From Paenibacillus sp. H1-7 (GTDB lineage: Bacteria > Bacillota > Bacilli > Paenibacillales > NBRC-103111), in contig NZ_CP031168.1 of the NCBI RefSeq assembly GCF_022354825.1, forward strand, positions 5,085,501 through 5,149,500: 64,000 nt of DNA. Reading direction: 5' to 3'. Of the stretch, positions 7,663-16,660 are shown one piece after another. Position numbers and translations under genes: made by a program. Below the pieces are notes generated by a model. It saw only the letters and a list, made by a program, of their open reading frames with translations, searched no databases and was not told where the DNA came from. Numbering within the stretch: the first letter of the stretch is position 1; every line of letters begins with the position of its first letter.

Positions 7663-8679
7663 ATGACTAAACTTCGCAATCACATCGCTATCTTCACTGT
7701 TCTAACGCTGCTGGCGCTGCTGCTCGCCTCTTGCGGGGCAAATTCGAATTCGGCAGGCTCCCAGCACAGCACAGAGAGTGCTTCAACCGGCTCCGCCGAT
7801 CCATCCAAACAAACGGAACCGGCAACCCGTACTTTCAAGGATGCCAAGAACCGGTCCGTAGTCATTCCACAACAACCGCAGCGGATCATCGCCCATTATT
7901 TTCCCGCAGAAGCAGTCGCAATCGGTATAAAGCCCATTGGAACCAATCTCGTTACCGCGAAGCAAATTATGTCTGAAGATCAGCTCAAAGGCATAGAGGA
8001 TATTGGAGGTCAAGGTACGGAACCCAATTTGGAAAAGGTGCTGGCGCTTAATCCTGATTTGATCCTAGTACCGGACTTCCTCGGGGAAGCCAGCATTGAA
8101 GCCTTGTCGAAAATCGCGCCGACTGTCGCAGTAAGCTATACGATCGATGTGTTCAGCAGGCTGCAGCTATTGGGCGATATTACCGGCAAAGCAAAGGAGG
8201 CGGAAGCCTGGATTGACTCTTACCGCTCCAAGGCGCAGGAGAAACGAGAGCAGCTGAAGTCGTATGTGAAGCCAGGCGAGACAGCGACGGCGCTCAATTA
8301 TTTCCAGGATAAAAAGCTGTACGTTTACGGCAATCAGCGGCTAGGCGCAACCATGTACGACGCACTGGGCTTCCAGCGAACGGAGAAAGCCCAGCAGTTG
8401 TTCGCGGATAATCCCAATGCGCTATGGCAAAGTATTTCCGTCGAGGTGTTACCGGATGTCGTAGGCGATACGATCTTTACTGTGGTCAATGATGCGAATC
8501 CAGATATCAAGAGCGGTGTTGAGGAGCTGTTGCAAAGTCCATTGTGGAAAAACCTTCCCGCGGTCAAAAATGGCAGCGCCTACATCGTAGGAAATAAATG
8601 GTCTTTCTACGATCCCATTACACTCGATTGGCTGCTTGATGAAATGCCTAAAAAGCTGATGACCAAATCATCAAATTAA
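7663..8679 (+). CDS. Iron-siderophore ABC transporter substrate-binding lipoprotein
   Basis: A 338-residue lipoprotein with a signal peptide and lipobox LLASC (Cys24), a low-complexity Ser/Gln/Thr linker and a helical-backbone (FeuA/FhuD-type, cluster 8) metal-receptor domain from about residue 55. It should be anchored outside the membrane and deliver a ferric siderophore to an ABC permease, but no permease or ATPase gene is adjacent. The next gene is a regulator whose C-terminal half is homologous to this domain (shared features: PGETATA/PGETAAA, YDALGF/YRALGF and a common C-terminal AYIV..YDP.TLD pattern). Both genes have Fur-like boxes. The start is preceded by CGGAGGG. Confidence 0.92.
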   Translation: MTKLRNHIAIFTVLTLLALLLASCGANSNSAGSQHSTESASTGSADPSKQTEPATRTFKDAKNRSVVIPQQPQRIIAHYFPAEAVAIGIKPIGTNLVTAKQIMSEDQLKGIEDIGGQGTEPNLEKVLALNPDLILVPDFLGEASIEALSKIAPTVAVSYTIDVFSRLQLLGDITGKAKEAEAWIDSYRSKAQEKREQLKSYVKPGETATALNYFQDKKLYVYGNQRLGATMYDALGFQRTEKAQQLFADNPNALWQSISVEVLPDVVGDTIFTVVNDANPDIKSGVEELLQSPLWKNLPAVKNGSAYIVGNKWSFYDPITLDWLLDEMPKKLMTKSSN

Positions 8680-8753
8680 GAAACATATCTGAATAACCGG
8701 TAAGCGTCATTTGAAACAAAAGCTATATCCGTTTGCATAACGATGATACCATC

Positions 8754-8809
8754 TTTCATCCGAATGAGGGTGCTGGTATACTGGTGGAATAGAGTGATAA
8801 TCGTTCTCA
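8754..8809 (+). promoter_or_regulatory. Promoter and Fur box of the AraC-receptor fusion gene
   Basis: TTTCAT (8754-8759), 17 bp, TATACT (8777-8782). TGATAATCGTTCTCA (8795-8809) matches the Fur consensus in 12 of 14 symmetric positions and spans the expected transcription start. Confidence 0.65.
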
Positions 8810-8833
8810 TTGGTAAAGAGGAGTGTGTATAAG

Positions 8834-10483
8834 ATGAATTGCAAGGAGACATCCCCAATGCCTTATGCAGCGCCTACATTTACATTCTTATCAATAAGCC
8901 TGATCTGCCGGCCGAATACTACTGCCACTCAACCCGACTTGCAGCAGTATAAGCTGGAGCATTTCGGGCTGTTGGCCGTGGCGGGAAGCCGCGGCCTCCT
9001 TTCAACGGCTGAACGCGACTATGATTTGAAGGCAGGAGCATCCTTCCTTTGGTGGCCCGGTACCGTCCTGCATATCCGTGATGTGGACCTAACCGGATTG
9101 GAACTGTACCTGCTCCAATTTAATGTAGACGGATCCGATAGTCCCATCGGACCGAGAGATGCCGGTTGGCTTTGCTGCGGCCCTATCGTCTATCGTCCTA
9201 TTCATCGGTTGATCGCATGGCTTAAGAGCTTAAACCTGGAATCCAAGCAGTATTGCCTTACCGGCCATGCTGACTACGATCGTGAACCGGATCAGATCCG
9301 TGCACTTCGGAAGCATATCCGATTTCAGGAAATGCATTTAACCGTACTCGAGCAAAATCTTCCCTCCCCCAAGGAGGATATCTCTGCACGGGAAGCGGTA
9401 GAGAGTATGATCGGCTTCATGAAACAGTCCTATCATGAGCAATTCTCCATCGAACAACTATCGGCGGAGGCTGGCATCAGCCGCTGGCAGTTCAATACCA
9501 TTTTTAAGCAGCTGACGGGCTCGACACCCGTCGATTATCTGACGCAGCTGCGCATCAGCCGTGCCAAGGAGCTTCTTAACGTCCCCGGCCTCTCCATCAA
9601 GGATATCGCTCAGCAGACCGGATTCAGGGACGAATTTTACTTCTGCCGGCGGTTCAAGCAGACTGTCGGCGAATCGCCGCGTCAATTTGCTCACCTAAGA
9701 GAGACAGGCACTCGAGTCTGTACATTCCAATATGTCGGTGAACTGCTGATGTTGGGTATAAAGCCCGTCGGAGCGAATCTGGGGAGTCTGAACCACTTCC
9801 TTGAGGAAGCGGGTGATGGTGTTTATGCAATTGAGGAGCCTGTGAACGAACGTAAACTAATCAGCTTAAAGCCCGATATGATTTTGTACCCGGACATCGC
9901 CTCGCAAAGGCTGGTTCAACAATTAGAAAGCGTCGCCCCTTCCTTCCCGATCAAATGGCATGACGATGTGTATACCAGAATGAGAAAGCTTGGCGACTTG
10001 CTGGACAAGCGCCAGATAGCGGAGCAATGGATTGAGGGATATGAGGCCAAATCAAAGCGGACACTAGCGCGGCTGCGACGCTATGTCCGGCCGGGAGAGA
10101 CCGCTGCAGCCTTTATCTACGACGAGCGGCACCAAAAGCTGTTTGTATATGGAGCCCATAATTTCGGACATACACTATATCGGGCTCTTGGTTTCGTTCC
10201 GCCGGTCAAGGTGCAGGAGCTGATTCAACGTGATGATTCCTTTCGTTGGATCGCTATTGCGCCGGAGGAGTTATCGCTCTACGCAGGGGAGCATGTGTTC
10301 ATGGCCATTTCACCCGAGGCAACCGTTAGTGAGGAAGTCCGTGCGATATTGGGCAGCAAGCATTGGCTGAACCTGCCAGCGGTTCGCTCCGGACGCGCCT
10401 ATATCGTTGAGCGGCGCTGGGCTCTATACGATCCGGTTACGCTGGACCGGCATTTAGATCATGTCGAGTCACTGTTAACTTAG
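8834..10483 (+). CDS. AraC family regulator fused to a siderophore-receptor domain (Btr-like)
   Basis: A regulator of about 549 residues in three parts: an N-terminal sensor-like region (about 1-170), an AraC double helix-turn-helix (about 185-285, with ISRWQFNTIFKQLTG and GFRDEFYFCRRF), and a C-terminal helical-backbone periplasmic-binding-like domain (about 290-545) with no signal peptide. This is the architecture of Bacillus Btr, where a cytosolic copy of the receptor domain senses an imported ferric siderophore and activates the uptake genes. The neighbouring lipoprotein gene carries the same domain, so both probably recognise the same ligand. Two starts are plausible: 8834 (GAGGAG, 10-base spacing) and 8858 (AAGGAG, 9-base spacing). 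A Fur box covers the promoter. Confidence 0.9.
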   Translation: MNCKETSPMPYAAPTFTFLSISLICRPNTTATQPDLQQYKLEHFGLLAVAGSRGLLSTAERDYDLKAGASFLWWPGTVLHIRDVDLTGLELYLLQFNVDGSDSPIGPRDAGWLCCGPIVYRPIHRLIAWLKSLNLESKQYCLTGHADYDREPDQIRALRKHIRFQEMHLTVLEQNLPSPKEDISAREAVESMIGFMKQSYHEQFSIEQLSAEAGISRWQFNTIFKQLTGSTPVDYLTQLRISRAKELLNVPGLSIKDIAQQTGFRDEFYFCRRFKQTVGESPRQFAHLRETGTRVCTFQYVGELLMLGIKPVGANLGSLNHFLEEAGDGVYAIEEPVNERKLISLKPDMILYPDIASQRLVQQLESVAPSFPIKWHDDVYTRMRKLGDLLDKRQIAEQWIEGYEAKSKRTLARLRRYVRPGETAAAFIYDERHQKLFVYGAHNFGHTLYRALGFVPPVKVQELIQRDDSFRWIAIAPEELSLYAGEHVFMAISPEATVSEEVRAILGSKHWLNLPAVRSGRAYIVERRWALYDPVTLDRHLDHVESLLT

Positions 10484-10853
10484 CAAGCTTGGTATAAATG
10501 CGGGTCTATGCATGGTCCGTGTTGCTTCATTCATAATGCCTTTCACTTGCACCAAAAAGAGCGGCCTTCGTACGATGGAAACAAGGTAAGGATATTAACC
10601 CTTAACCCCGCTTCTTAGTACGAATCGCTGCCATTTGCTTCTGCCGTATGTTGTTGCGATACCTGCTCTAATAATTTGATTTGATCCTCCATCGTTAATT
10701 AACTATACGGTTGACCCATTAATCAATCTACCATTCAGCGCTGCTACTTGCCGGAAGCTGAAACTTAACCCAACAAAAACGTACCATATATTGAAAAAGC
10801 GATAGCCCTGGATGAAACAAGTCCCGGCTATCGCTCTTAGATTATGTAAGCTC
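10484..10853. other. 370-bp intergenic region
   Basis: It contains the terminator of the SRPBCC gene (10794-10835) and a 25-codon minus-strand ORF at 10615-10692 (starting MEDQIKLLEQVSQQ) that has no ribosome binding site and may be a gene remnant. Nothing else was recognised. Confidence 0.4.
10794..10835 (-). terminator. Terminator of the SRPBCC gene
   Basis: The perfect 10-bp stem AGCGATAGCC/GGCTATCGCT with an 18-base loop is followed on the minus strand by a T-run. It starts 19 bp past the SRPBCC stop codon. Confidence 0.75.
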
Positions 10854-11327
10854 TCAACTCATACTCGCCAAAAGCTCCTCAAGTCGATCCATAGTCTCTT
10901 CGGCACCTGGAACGGCATAGGTTTTCACCTTATCGAATACTTCGGCGCTTTCTTCAAAGACGGTTCCATAAGTCAGTTTGGTTTTGCCGTCCAGATCCTC
11001 GAAAAGGGCCGTCGCCACAAAATGGGGAAACACTGCATGTTTGAAGACGATTCGCTCGGGTTTAACGACTTCGATAATCTCGTTGGTGTTGGGAAAATTA
11101 ACGCCGTCCGGACCGTGCATAGTGAACTGCCAAGTACCGCCCGGCTTCATTTCAAACTTTTCGAACGTTGTCGTAAAGCCTCGAGGTCCCCACCACTTCG
11201 ACAGGTGTTCTTCATTCGTCCAAGCATCAAATACAAGATCACGTGGAGCATTAATTACGCGGGTAATCACAATTTCACGATCACCTACATGCGCTGCATT
11301 TTGACTGGTATCATTACTTTGGTTCAT
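10854..11327 (-). CDS. SRPBCC/AHSA1-like domain protein
   Basis: A 157-residue AHSA1-type START-fold protein with the family hallmarks INAPRDLVFDAWTNEEHLSKWWGP at about 23-46 and GGTWQFTMHGPDG in the second strand region. These small cytosolic proteins probably bind hydrophobic ligands, and their enzymatic role is generally unknown. The start is supported by GGAGG six bases upstream. It is monocistronic with its own terminator. This is one of three SRPBCC genes in the window; they are too divergent by eye to be recent duplicates. Confidence 0.87.
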   Translation of the reverse strand: MNQSNDTSQNAAHVGDREIVITRVINAPRDLVFDAWTNEEHLSKWWGPRGFTTTFEKFEMKPGGTWQFTMHGPDGVNFPNTNEIIEVVKPERIVFKHAVFPHFVATALFEDLDGKTKLTYGTVFEESAEVFDKVKTYAVPGAEETMDRLEELLASMS

Positions 11328-11561
11328 GTCATTCCTCCATAATTGGGTTGATCGGAGCTTTGTTTAATTATAGCATCAAAATGAATGCAGTGATTTCTCT
11401 CTAATTGCTCTGTTAACCACTGGCTGGAACCGAATATCAAAAAACCGTCATGCATCTAATCGCACGACAGTCCGCTAAGCTATTTCCTAACGAATGGTTT
11501 TTCACTTGGAAACGGCGAATAGCCTTTTTCTTCTTTCATTTATAATACTAGATTTCCCTTT

Positions 11562-13319
11562 TTACTTTGCCTCAAAATCCCCAAGGATCATCTGGTCTAA
11601 GGTCGTACCGCCAAGAACCATCGGGTATACATTTTCATCAGCAGGAATCTCAAATTCAACGAGAACCGGCCCCGGCGTGTCCATCGCCTCCTGCCACACT
11701 CGCTCTGCCTCCGCCTTCGTGCTTGCTCTAAGCCCTTTGATACCATAAGCATCCGCTAACATGACAAAATCAGGACTGCCGGCAAGATCGATTTGGCTGA
11801 AGCGCTTCTCATACATCAGCTCCTGCTGCTGTCTAACCATACCGAGCACCCGGTTGTTTAACACAACAATTTTGATTGGAATTTGATGGATAGCACAAAT
11901 CGCCATTTCCTGAGCACACATTTGTATGCCTCCGTCACCGTTGATAGATACAATCAACCGATCCGGATTGCCGATTTGAGCGCCGATGGCCGACGGGAAT
12001 CCGAAGCCCATAGTACCGAATCCGCCGGATGTGATTAAAGAACGGGGACGATTGAACTTGTAAAACTGTGCCGCCCACATTTGGTGCTGGCCGACATCCG
12101 TCGTAATAATCGCATCTCCCCTCGTCGTTTTATGAATCAATTCGATGACGTATTGCGGTTTAATCTCATGCTCAGAATCATTATATCTTAATGGAAATTC
12201 CGCTCTGTAGCGCCGGAGCCGCTGAGTCCATTCAGGGAATGTAGAGCTCTGCGCGAGCTTATTGGCGTATTGCAGCACTTCCTTGATATCCCCGACACAG
12301 GCGATATCTACCGCTACATTCTTCCCGATTTCAGCGGGATCGATATCGATATGCGCGATCCGCTTGGCATGCGGCGCAAATCCGTCCAGCTTCATGGTTA
12401 CCCTGTCGTCAAAGCGTGAGCCGATAGAAATGATCAGATCGGCGTTTTGGATCGCTTGATTCGCAGCGTACTCTCCATGATGTCCCGGCATGCCGTACCA
12501 AAGCTCATGTGAGCTTGGAAAGCCGCCTAAGCCAAGCAAGGTGGTCACCACGGGAATATTCGTTGTCGTCACGAATTCCAGCAATTCTTCGGAAGCATTC
12601 GCATAAACAACCCCACCCCCAGCCAAGATGAGCGGCTTCTCCGATTCGGCAATGGCCCGAAGCAGTTTGCCGATCTGCTCCGGATCGGGACGCTGAGCCG
12701 GCTCATACCCGCGAATCTGTACGGGAGTGCTGCCATCAAACAGCTGCTCTCCCTCAACGGTCAGCACTTGATTCGATATATCCTTGGGAATATCGATAAG
12801 AACCGGACCTTTTCTGCCGCTGTTAGCCAAATAAAAGGCTTCACGGATGATGCGCGGCAGCTCGTTAACATCATCTACATAATAACTGTGCTTAGTTATC
12901 GGCATCGTAATGCTAACGATATCCGCTTCTTGGAAGGCGTCCGTTCCCCTTACGGTTGTAGGGACATTGCCGGTAATGATAACGAGTGGCACCGAATCCA
13001 TGTAAGCTGTTGCGATTCCTGTAATCAGGTTGGTCGCTCCCGGACCCGAGGTGGCAATACATACGCCCACTTTGCCCGTCGACCGGGCGTAGCCGTCGGC
13101 AGCGTGAACGGCACCCTGCTCGTGCCGGGTCAAAATATGGCGAAACTCAGGCTCGCTCGTCATCGCGTCATAAATATATAGGGCATTGCCTCCAGGATAC
13201 CCGAATACACATTCTACACCTTCCTTGATCAAGCCTCGCAATAAAGCTTCAGAACCGGTCATGGTTGTACTGCCGTGCTGCTGATACGAATTTGCTGCAG
13301 TTAATAATTGATTGTTCAT
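11562..13319 (-). CDS. ilvB: Acetolactate (acetohydroxyacid) synthase large subunit
   Basis: A 585-residue thiamine-diphosphate enzyme joining two pyruvates, or pyruvate and 2-ketobutyrate, in valine, leucine and isoleucine synthesis. Visible are the N-terminal FGYPGG and RHEQGA segments (the latter with the catalytic Glu), and the ThDP-Mg motif beginning NGDGGIQM with its distal asparagines. Length and sequence fit the anabolic AHAS large subunit. The start is preceded by AAGGAGG at eight bases. Unusually, no ilvN or ilvC follows within the window. The gene is led by about 1 kb containing three tandem T-box riboswitches, which marks it as biosynthetic and controlled by an uncharged tRNA, probably tRNA-Val. 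Confidence 0.95.
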   Translation of the reverse strand: MNNQLLTAANSYQQHGSTTMTGSEALLRGLIKEGVECVFGYPGGNALYIYDAMTSEPEFRHILTRHEQGAVHAADGYARSTGKVGVCIATSGPGATNLITGIATAYMDSVPLVIITGNVPTTVRGTDAFQEADIVSITMPITKHSYYVDDVNELPRIIREAFYLANSGRKGPVLIDIPKDISNQVLTVEGEQLFDGSTPVQIRGYEPAQRPDPEQIGKLLRAIAESEKPLILAGGGVVYANASEELLEFVTTTNIPVVTTLLGLGGFPSSHELWYGMPGHHGEYAANQAIQNADLIISIGSRFDDRVTMKLDGFAPHAKRIAHIDIDPAEIGKNVAVDIACVGDIKEVLQYANKLAQSSTFPEWTQRLRRYRAEFPLRYNDSEHEIKPQYVIELIHKTTRGDAIITTDVGQHQMWAAQFYKFNRPRSLITSGGFGTMGFGFPSAIGAQIGNPDRLIVSINGDGGIQMCAQEMAICAIHQIPIKIVVLNNRVLGMVRQQQELMYEKRFSQIDLAGSPDFVMLADAYGIKGLRASTKAEAERVWQEAMDTPGPVLVEFEIPADENVYPMVLGGTTLDQMILGDFEAK

Positions 13320-13344
13320 TCGAGCTGCCTCCTTCTAATAAAAT

Positions 13345-13680
13345 CCAAATAAAATAACCCCCTTCATCCCAAGCCGCAGCATACTACTGCCGTGCTTACA
13401 AGGACGAAAGGGGTTTATCTTTCGCGGTACCACCCTGGTTCGCTGAAACCTCGCGGAATTCAGCCTTATGAGGTAAGACGCTTCTTACCTGCGGCACGTT
13501 AACGGATGCCGATCCGGCCGCTTCTACACATCGAACCCCCACTTCCTGATCCGACTTTCCTGCAGCTGCTCCGAGACGACTTCATACAAATCTTAAGGCA
13601 AAGGTTTCAGCGGTTCCCCTGCTCTCTGGGCATAAGTTATTTGTATGGGCTTCTCTTCATCGCTTTATTTATTAGCTTAG
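13345..13680 (-). ncRNA. T-box riboswitch 1 (proximal to ilvB)
   Basis: The conserved antiterminator T-box GGGTGGTACCGCG lies at 13435-13423, followed by a long GC-rich terminator stem (about 13356-13416) with a T-rich tail. In Stem I a GAA immediately precedes GTC (13580-13578), then GTCTCGGAGC, which aligns with the specifier loop of known T-boxes, so the likely specifier is GUC (Val). It is nearly identical to T-box 2 over roughly 190 bp. Confidence 0.88.
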
Positions 13681-13689
13681 TGTAAATAA

Positions 13690-14020
13690 ACACAAAACCC
13701 CCTTCATCCAAGCCGCAGCATACTACTGCCGTGCTTACAAGGACGAAAGGGGTTTATCTTTTCGCGGTACCACCCTGGTTTGCTGAAACCTCGCGGAATT
13801 CAGCCTTATGAGGTAAGACGCTTCTTACCTGCTGCACGTTAACGGGTGCCGATCCGGCTGCTTCTACTCATCGAACCCCCACTTTCCGGGTCCGACTTTC
13901 CTTCAGCTGCTCCGAGACGACATCATGTCCGGCTTAAGGTGAGGGTTTCAGCAGCTCCCTCACTCTCTGATCATAAGCTCTTCGGCATGAACTTCTCTTC
14001 TTTGCTCTTCTCATTATTTT
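13690..14020 (-). ncRNA. T-box riboswitch 2 (middle)
   Basis: The T-box GGGTGGTACCGCG lies at 13775-13763, with a terminator at about 13695-13755. The candidate specifier GTC is at 13921-13919 in the context ATGAT-GTC-GTCTCGGAGC. Stem I includes the typical AGAGAGTGAGGG distal segment. The spacing to T-box 1 is 340 bp, indicating tandem duplication. Confidence 0.88.
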
Positions 14021-14032
14021 GTATGGTTAAAT

Positions 14033-14355
14033 ATAAAAAACCTCTCATCCGCAAGGAACGACAGACAGCTTCTGTCATAGCCTTAGGGACGAAAGGTTCA
14101 TTTTTCGTGGTACCACCCTGATTTACTGAAATCTCGTGATCTCAGCCTCATGAGGTAAGATTCATCTTACCTGCAGCACGTTAACGGGTGCCGGTCCGGC
14201 TGCTTCTACTCATCGAAACCCGACACTCCTGGTCCGACTTTCCGTCAGCTGCTCCGAGACGACATCATGTCCGGCTTAAGGCAAAGGTTTCAGCAGCTCC
14301 TTCGCTCTCTGATCATAAGCTCCTCGGCATGAACTTCTCTTCAACGCAATAAATT
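14033..14355 (-). ncRNA. T-box riboswitch 3 (promoter-proximal)
   Basis: The T-box reads GGGTGGTACCACG (14118-14106), one base different from the other copies. The terminator at about 14039-14098 ends in T6. The candidate specifier GTC lies at 14263-14261. It is the most diverged copy, so probably the oldest, and lies 343 bp from T-box 2. Confidence 0.86.
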
Positions 14356-14361
14356 TGTCTC

Positions 14362-14390
14362 ATCATATCACAATGCTTCGATCATTTCAA
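14362..14390 (-). promoter_or_regulatory. Promoter of the T-box-ilvB transcript
   Basis: On the minus strand TTGAAA (14390-14385), 17 bp, TATGAT (14367-14362). Transcription should begin near 14355, exactly where the first T-box Stem I starts. Confidence 0.7.
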
Positions 14391-14400
14391 TCCGCTGCTA

Positions 14401-15597
14401 TCAAAAAGTCGTTTTAAATGTAAAAATCTCATCAACAGCCTGCTGATACCCGCCTGATTTTCGTAAGGATTCGCTAATTGCTGCAGCTGCATTTTTGAAA
14501 GAGGGATGGCTTAATACATGATCTACGGCGTCACTTAACTGATATGCAGTCAAATTATTCATATCCAGCCTAATACCAGCTCCAATATGAGCCACTTGTC
14601 CTGCAATGATCGGTTGATCCGCACTCTGCGGGATTACAATTAAGGGAACCTCGTAATAGAGTCCTTCATGGGTACTGTTCATTCCACCGTGGGTAATAAA
14701 CAATTTAGCATATTGCAGTACATCCGTTTGCGGCACGTAATTTTTTACAATGAAGTTACTTGGAATTTCCCCTAAATCAGCAATTGGAACTCTGTTCCCG
14801 ACAGACATGACAAGCGTATGATCCGTGTTCCCGAATGCCTCAAAGCAAAGCTTATAGAAATCAACGGATTGGTTAAAGACGGTCCCTAGTGATATGTAAA
14901 TGGGGTCTTTCCCCTTGATGGCACTAAAGTCGAAGTCTTCTTGAGTTAGCCGTGTTGCGATGGATGGACCTACAAATTGATAAGACGAGTCGAATGCTCC
15001 TCCATCGGGTTGAAACTCTCTAGACGTATACACGATGGTAAGCGGTGCAGGATTGCAAAACACCTCGTAAGGAGACTGGATTTCCACATCATATTGTTCC
15101 TTCAATGTTCCCGTCAGCCTCTGAAATTGATCGGTTATCGGTTTTGTTATTTCTTCAGGGACTGTAGTAAAAAAATGCTCCAGCATCCTATCGAACGATT
15201 CTTTGGTCTGGGCAAAGGTAGTACAGGAATTGATCGCAGGAAGCTTAAGAATTTGAGCGAGCAATCGCCCGCAACCAAACATGGAATCATGGATGATGTA
15301 ATCGAATTGCTCTCCCTTGATCTGTTCCAGAACGCTCGGTATGACTATATCTGCCGTAAGCAGCAGGCCGTTGATTCTTTCGAGCACATAATTTCTACCG
15401 CCCGCAATAAAGGCTTTAATAAACCTCTGATCATCAATGGTTCGTACGGATGCTCCCGTCTTCTCTATACGTTCCCGAAAAGCCTCATTTGTAAAGTACA
15501 CTACCTCTTCGCCGCGAGAAATAAGCTCTTGCACAACTCCTAGCGTCGGATTAATATGTCCTTCCGATCCAGCATTAATAAATAGAACACGCGCCAT
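14401..15597 (-). CDS. MGT-type (macrolide) UDP-glycosyltransferase, GT1 family
   Basis: A 398-residue GT-B glycosyltransferase. The C-terminal nucleotide-sugar signature HGGMNSTHEGL followed by PLIVIPQSADQP (about 300-330) is typical of the macrolide glycosyltransferase/YjiC branch. These cytosolic enzymes move glucose from UDP-glucose to macrolides, flavonoids or other small hydrophobic acceptors and often give self-protection. The N-terminal SEGHINPTLGVV motif is also family-typical. The start is immediately downstream of a GGAGCG-type site. It stands alone; the acceptor cannot be inferred. Confidence 0.92.
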   Translation of the reverse strand: MARVLFINAGSEGHINPTLGVVQELISRGEEVVYFTNEAFRERIEKTGASVRTIDDQRFIKAFIAGGRNYVLERINGLLLTADIVIPSVLEQIKGEQFDYIIHDSMFGCGRLLAQILKLPAINSCTTFAQTKESFDRMLEHFFTTVPEEITKPITDQFQRLTGTLKEQYDVEIQSPYEVFCNPAPLTIVYTSREFQPDGGAFDSSYQFVGPSIATRLTQEDFDFSAIKGKDPIYISLGTVFNQSVDFYKLCFEAFGNTDHTLVMSVGNRVPIADLGEIPSNFIVKNYVPQTDVLQYAKLFITHGGMNSTHEGLYYEVPLIVIPQSADQPIIAGQVAHIGAGIRLDMNNLTAYQLSDAVDHVLSHPSFKNAAAAISESLRKSGGYQQAVDEIFTFKTTF

Positions 15598-15769
15598 GGC
15601 TACCGCTCCTTAAGGTCTTAAGTATTATATGTACTACCCCATGTCATCGCTCGAATCACTTAAAAGCTATCCATATTATCATAGTACACTATGTGATGAT
15701 CTCAAAACTTTAAAGATGATATAGCGTTTGCAGCTTGTCACGATAATTTAACAAGAAGCTGATCCCAAT

Positions 15770-15792
15770 AAAAAAACCGCGATATCCGCGGC
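15770..15792 (-). terminator. Terminator of the GNAT gene
   Basis: The 5-bp GC stem CCGCG/CGCGG with a five-base loop is followed on the minus strand by T7. It lies just past the acetyltransferase stop codon. Confidence 0.65.
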
Positions 15793-15804
15793 AATATATG
15801 CGAT

Positions 15805-16479
15805 TTACAGCTTTTCATCTGCAGTAATTTTCATTCCTCTTTGGAGTCGCTCCTGGAGATTCGAACGCACGGCATGCCATTCGTTCTCAAGAATCGAATA
15901 GTATGCGGTATCTCTAATGCCGCCATCGGTCGCAGGGATATGTGCTCTGCGTATCCCTTCAAACGCAGCACCCAGCCTTTGAATGGCAGCACGAGAACGC
16001 TCGTTGCGGGCATCGGTCTTAAGCGTAACTCGAATGGAGTGCCACGTGTCAAACGCATGAGTGAGCATTAGGAGCTTACACTCTGTATTGACTCCAGTTC
16101 GTTGGAACGAAGCTGCATACCAGGTGCTCCCTATCTCGGCAACGGTAGGTGGATTCTCATCACTTGGTACAGGTCCGCTGGAAGCACCAGGGGGCCATGG
16201 AGGAGGCCATTTGAAAACATCAAGATCAAGAAACCGTGTTGAACCTATAATACGTCCCGTTTCAAGATGACGAACTACAAACGGTAATGCACGGCCATTC
16301 TCATAAGCTCTAAGTGCTTCGTCAATGTATCGCTTAGCACTCTCCAAGCTATCGGGCACATTCGTATATGAATAAGTTGACCTTTCTTCCAAGGCTGCGG
16401 AATAGAGATCCTGGGCATGGTCCGTCGTCATAGGCTCCAGACAGATTAGATTCCCTTGAAGTGTTACTGGCGTAAGCAT
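15805..16479 (-). CDS. GNAT family N-acetyltransferase (RimJ/RimL type)
   Basis: A 224-residue acetyl-CoA-dependent acetyltransferase. It begins with the RimJ/L-like LTPVTLQGNLICLEPM strand, has FVVRHLETGRIIGSTRFLD in the central sheet, and retains the C-terminal KTDARNERSRAAIQRLGAAFEG acetyl-CoA loop (about 165-188). A proline- and glycine-rich insertion (WPPPWPPGASSGPVP, about 97-111) is longer than usual. The target may be an N-terminal amine, an antibiotic or a small metabolite. It is monocistronic with its own terminator. Confidence 0.88.
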   Translation of the reverse strand: MLTPVTLQGNLICLEPMTTDHAQDLYSAALEERSTYSYTNVPDSLESAKRYIDEALRAYENGRALPFVVRHLETGRIIGSTRFLDLDVFKWPPPWPPGASSGPVPSDENPPTVAEIGSTWYAASFQRTGVNTECKLLMLTHAFDTWHSIRVTLKTDARNERSRAAIQRLGAAFEGIRRAHIPATDGGIRDTAYYSILENEWHAVRSNLQERLQRGMKITADEKL

Positions 16480-16660
16480 GGCATCACTACCTTCACATAT
16501 TTGTTATTCTACCGGGAGAGTGCGATTGAGCCCGTATATTTATCAAATCACGCTCTATTGGTTGTACTTCATACATTGTACTGCCAAATCGGTATCCTAT
16601 TAAGATCCAATTTTATGATTATTTATTAATCCAATACAGCTGCGTCTCGCATTCCCGTAC

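Noticed and set aside
13345..14355. Repeats interpreted as a mobile element or CRISPR
   Set aside because: The 340-bp units are complete T-box leaders with terminators, not spacer-repeat units or transposon ends.
14401..15597. Glycosyltransferase as part of the ilvB transcript
   Set aside because: A consensus promoter at 14362-14390 and three terminators lie between them.
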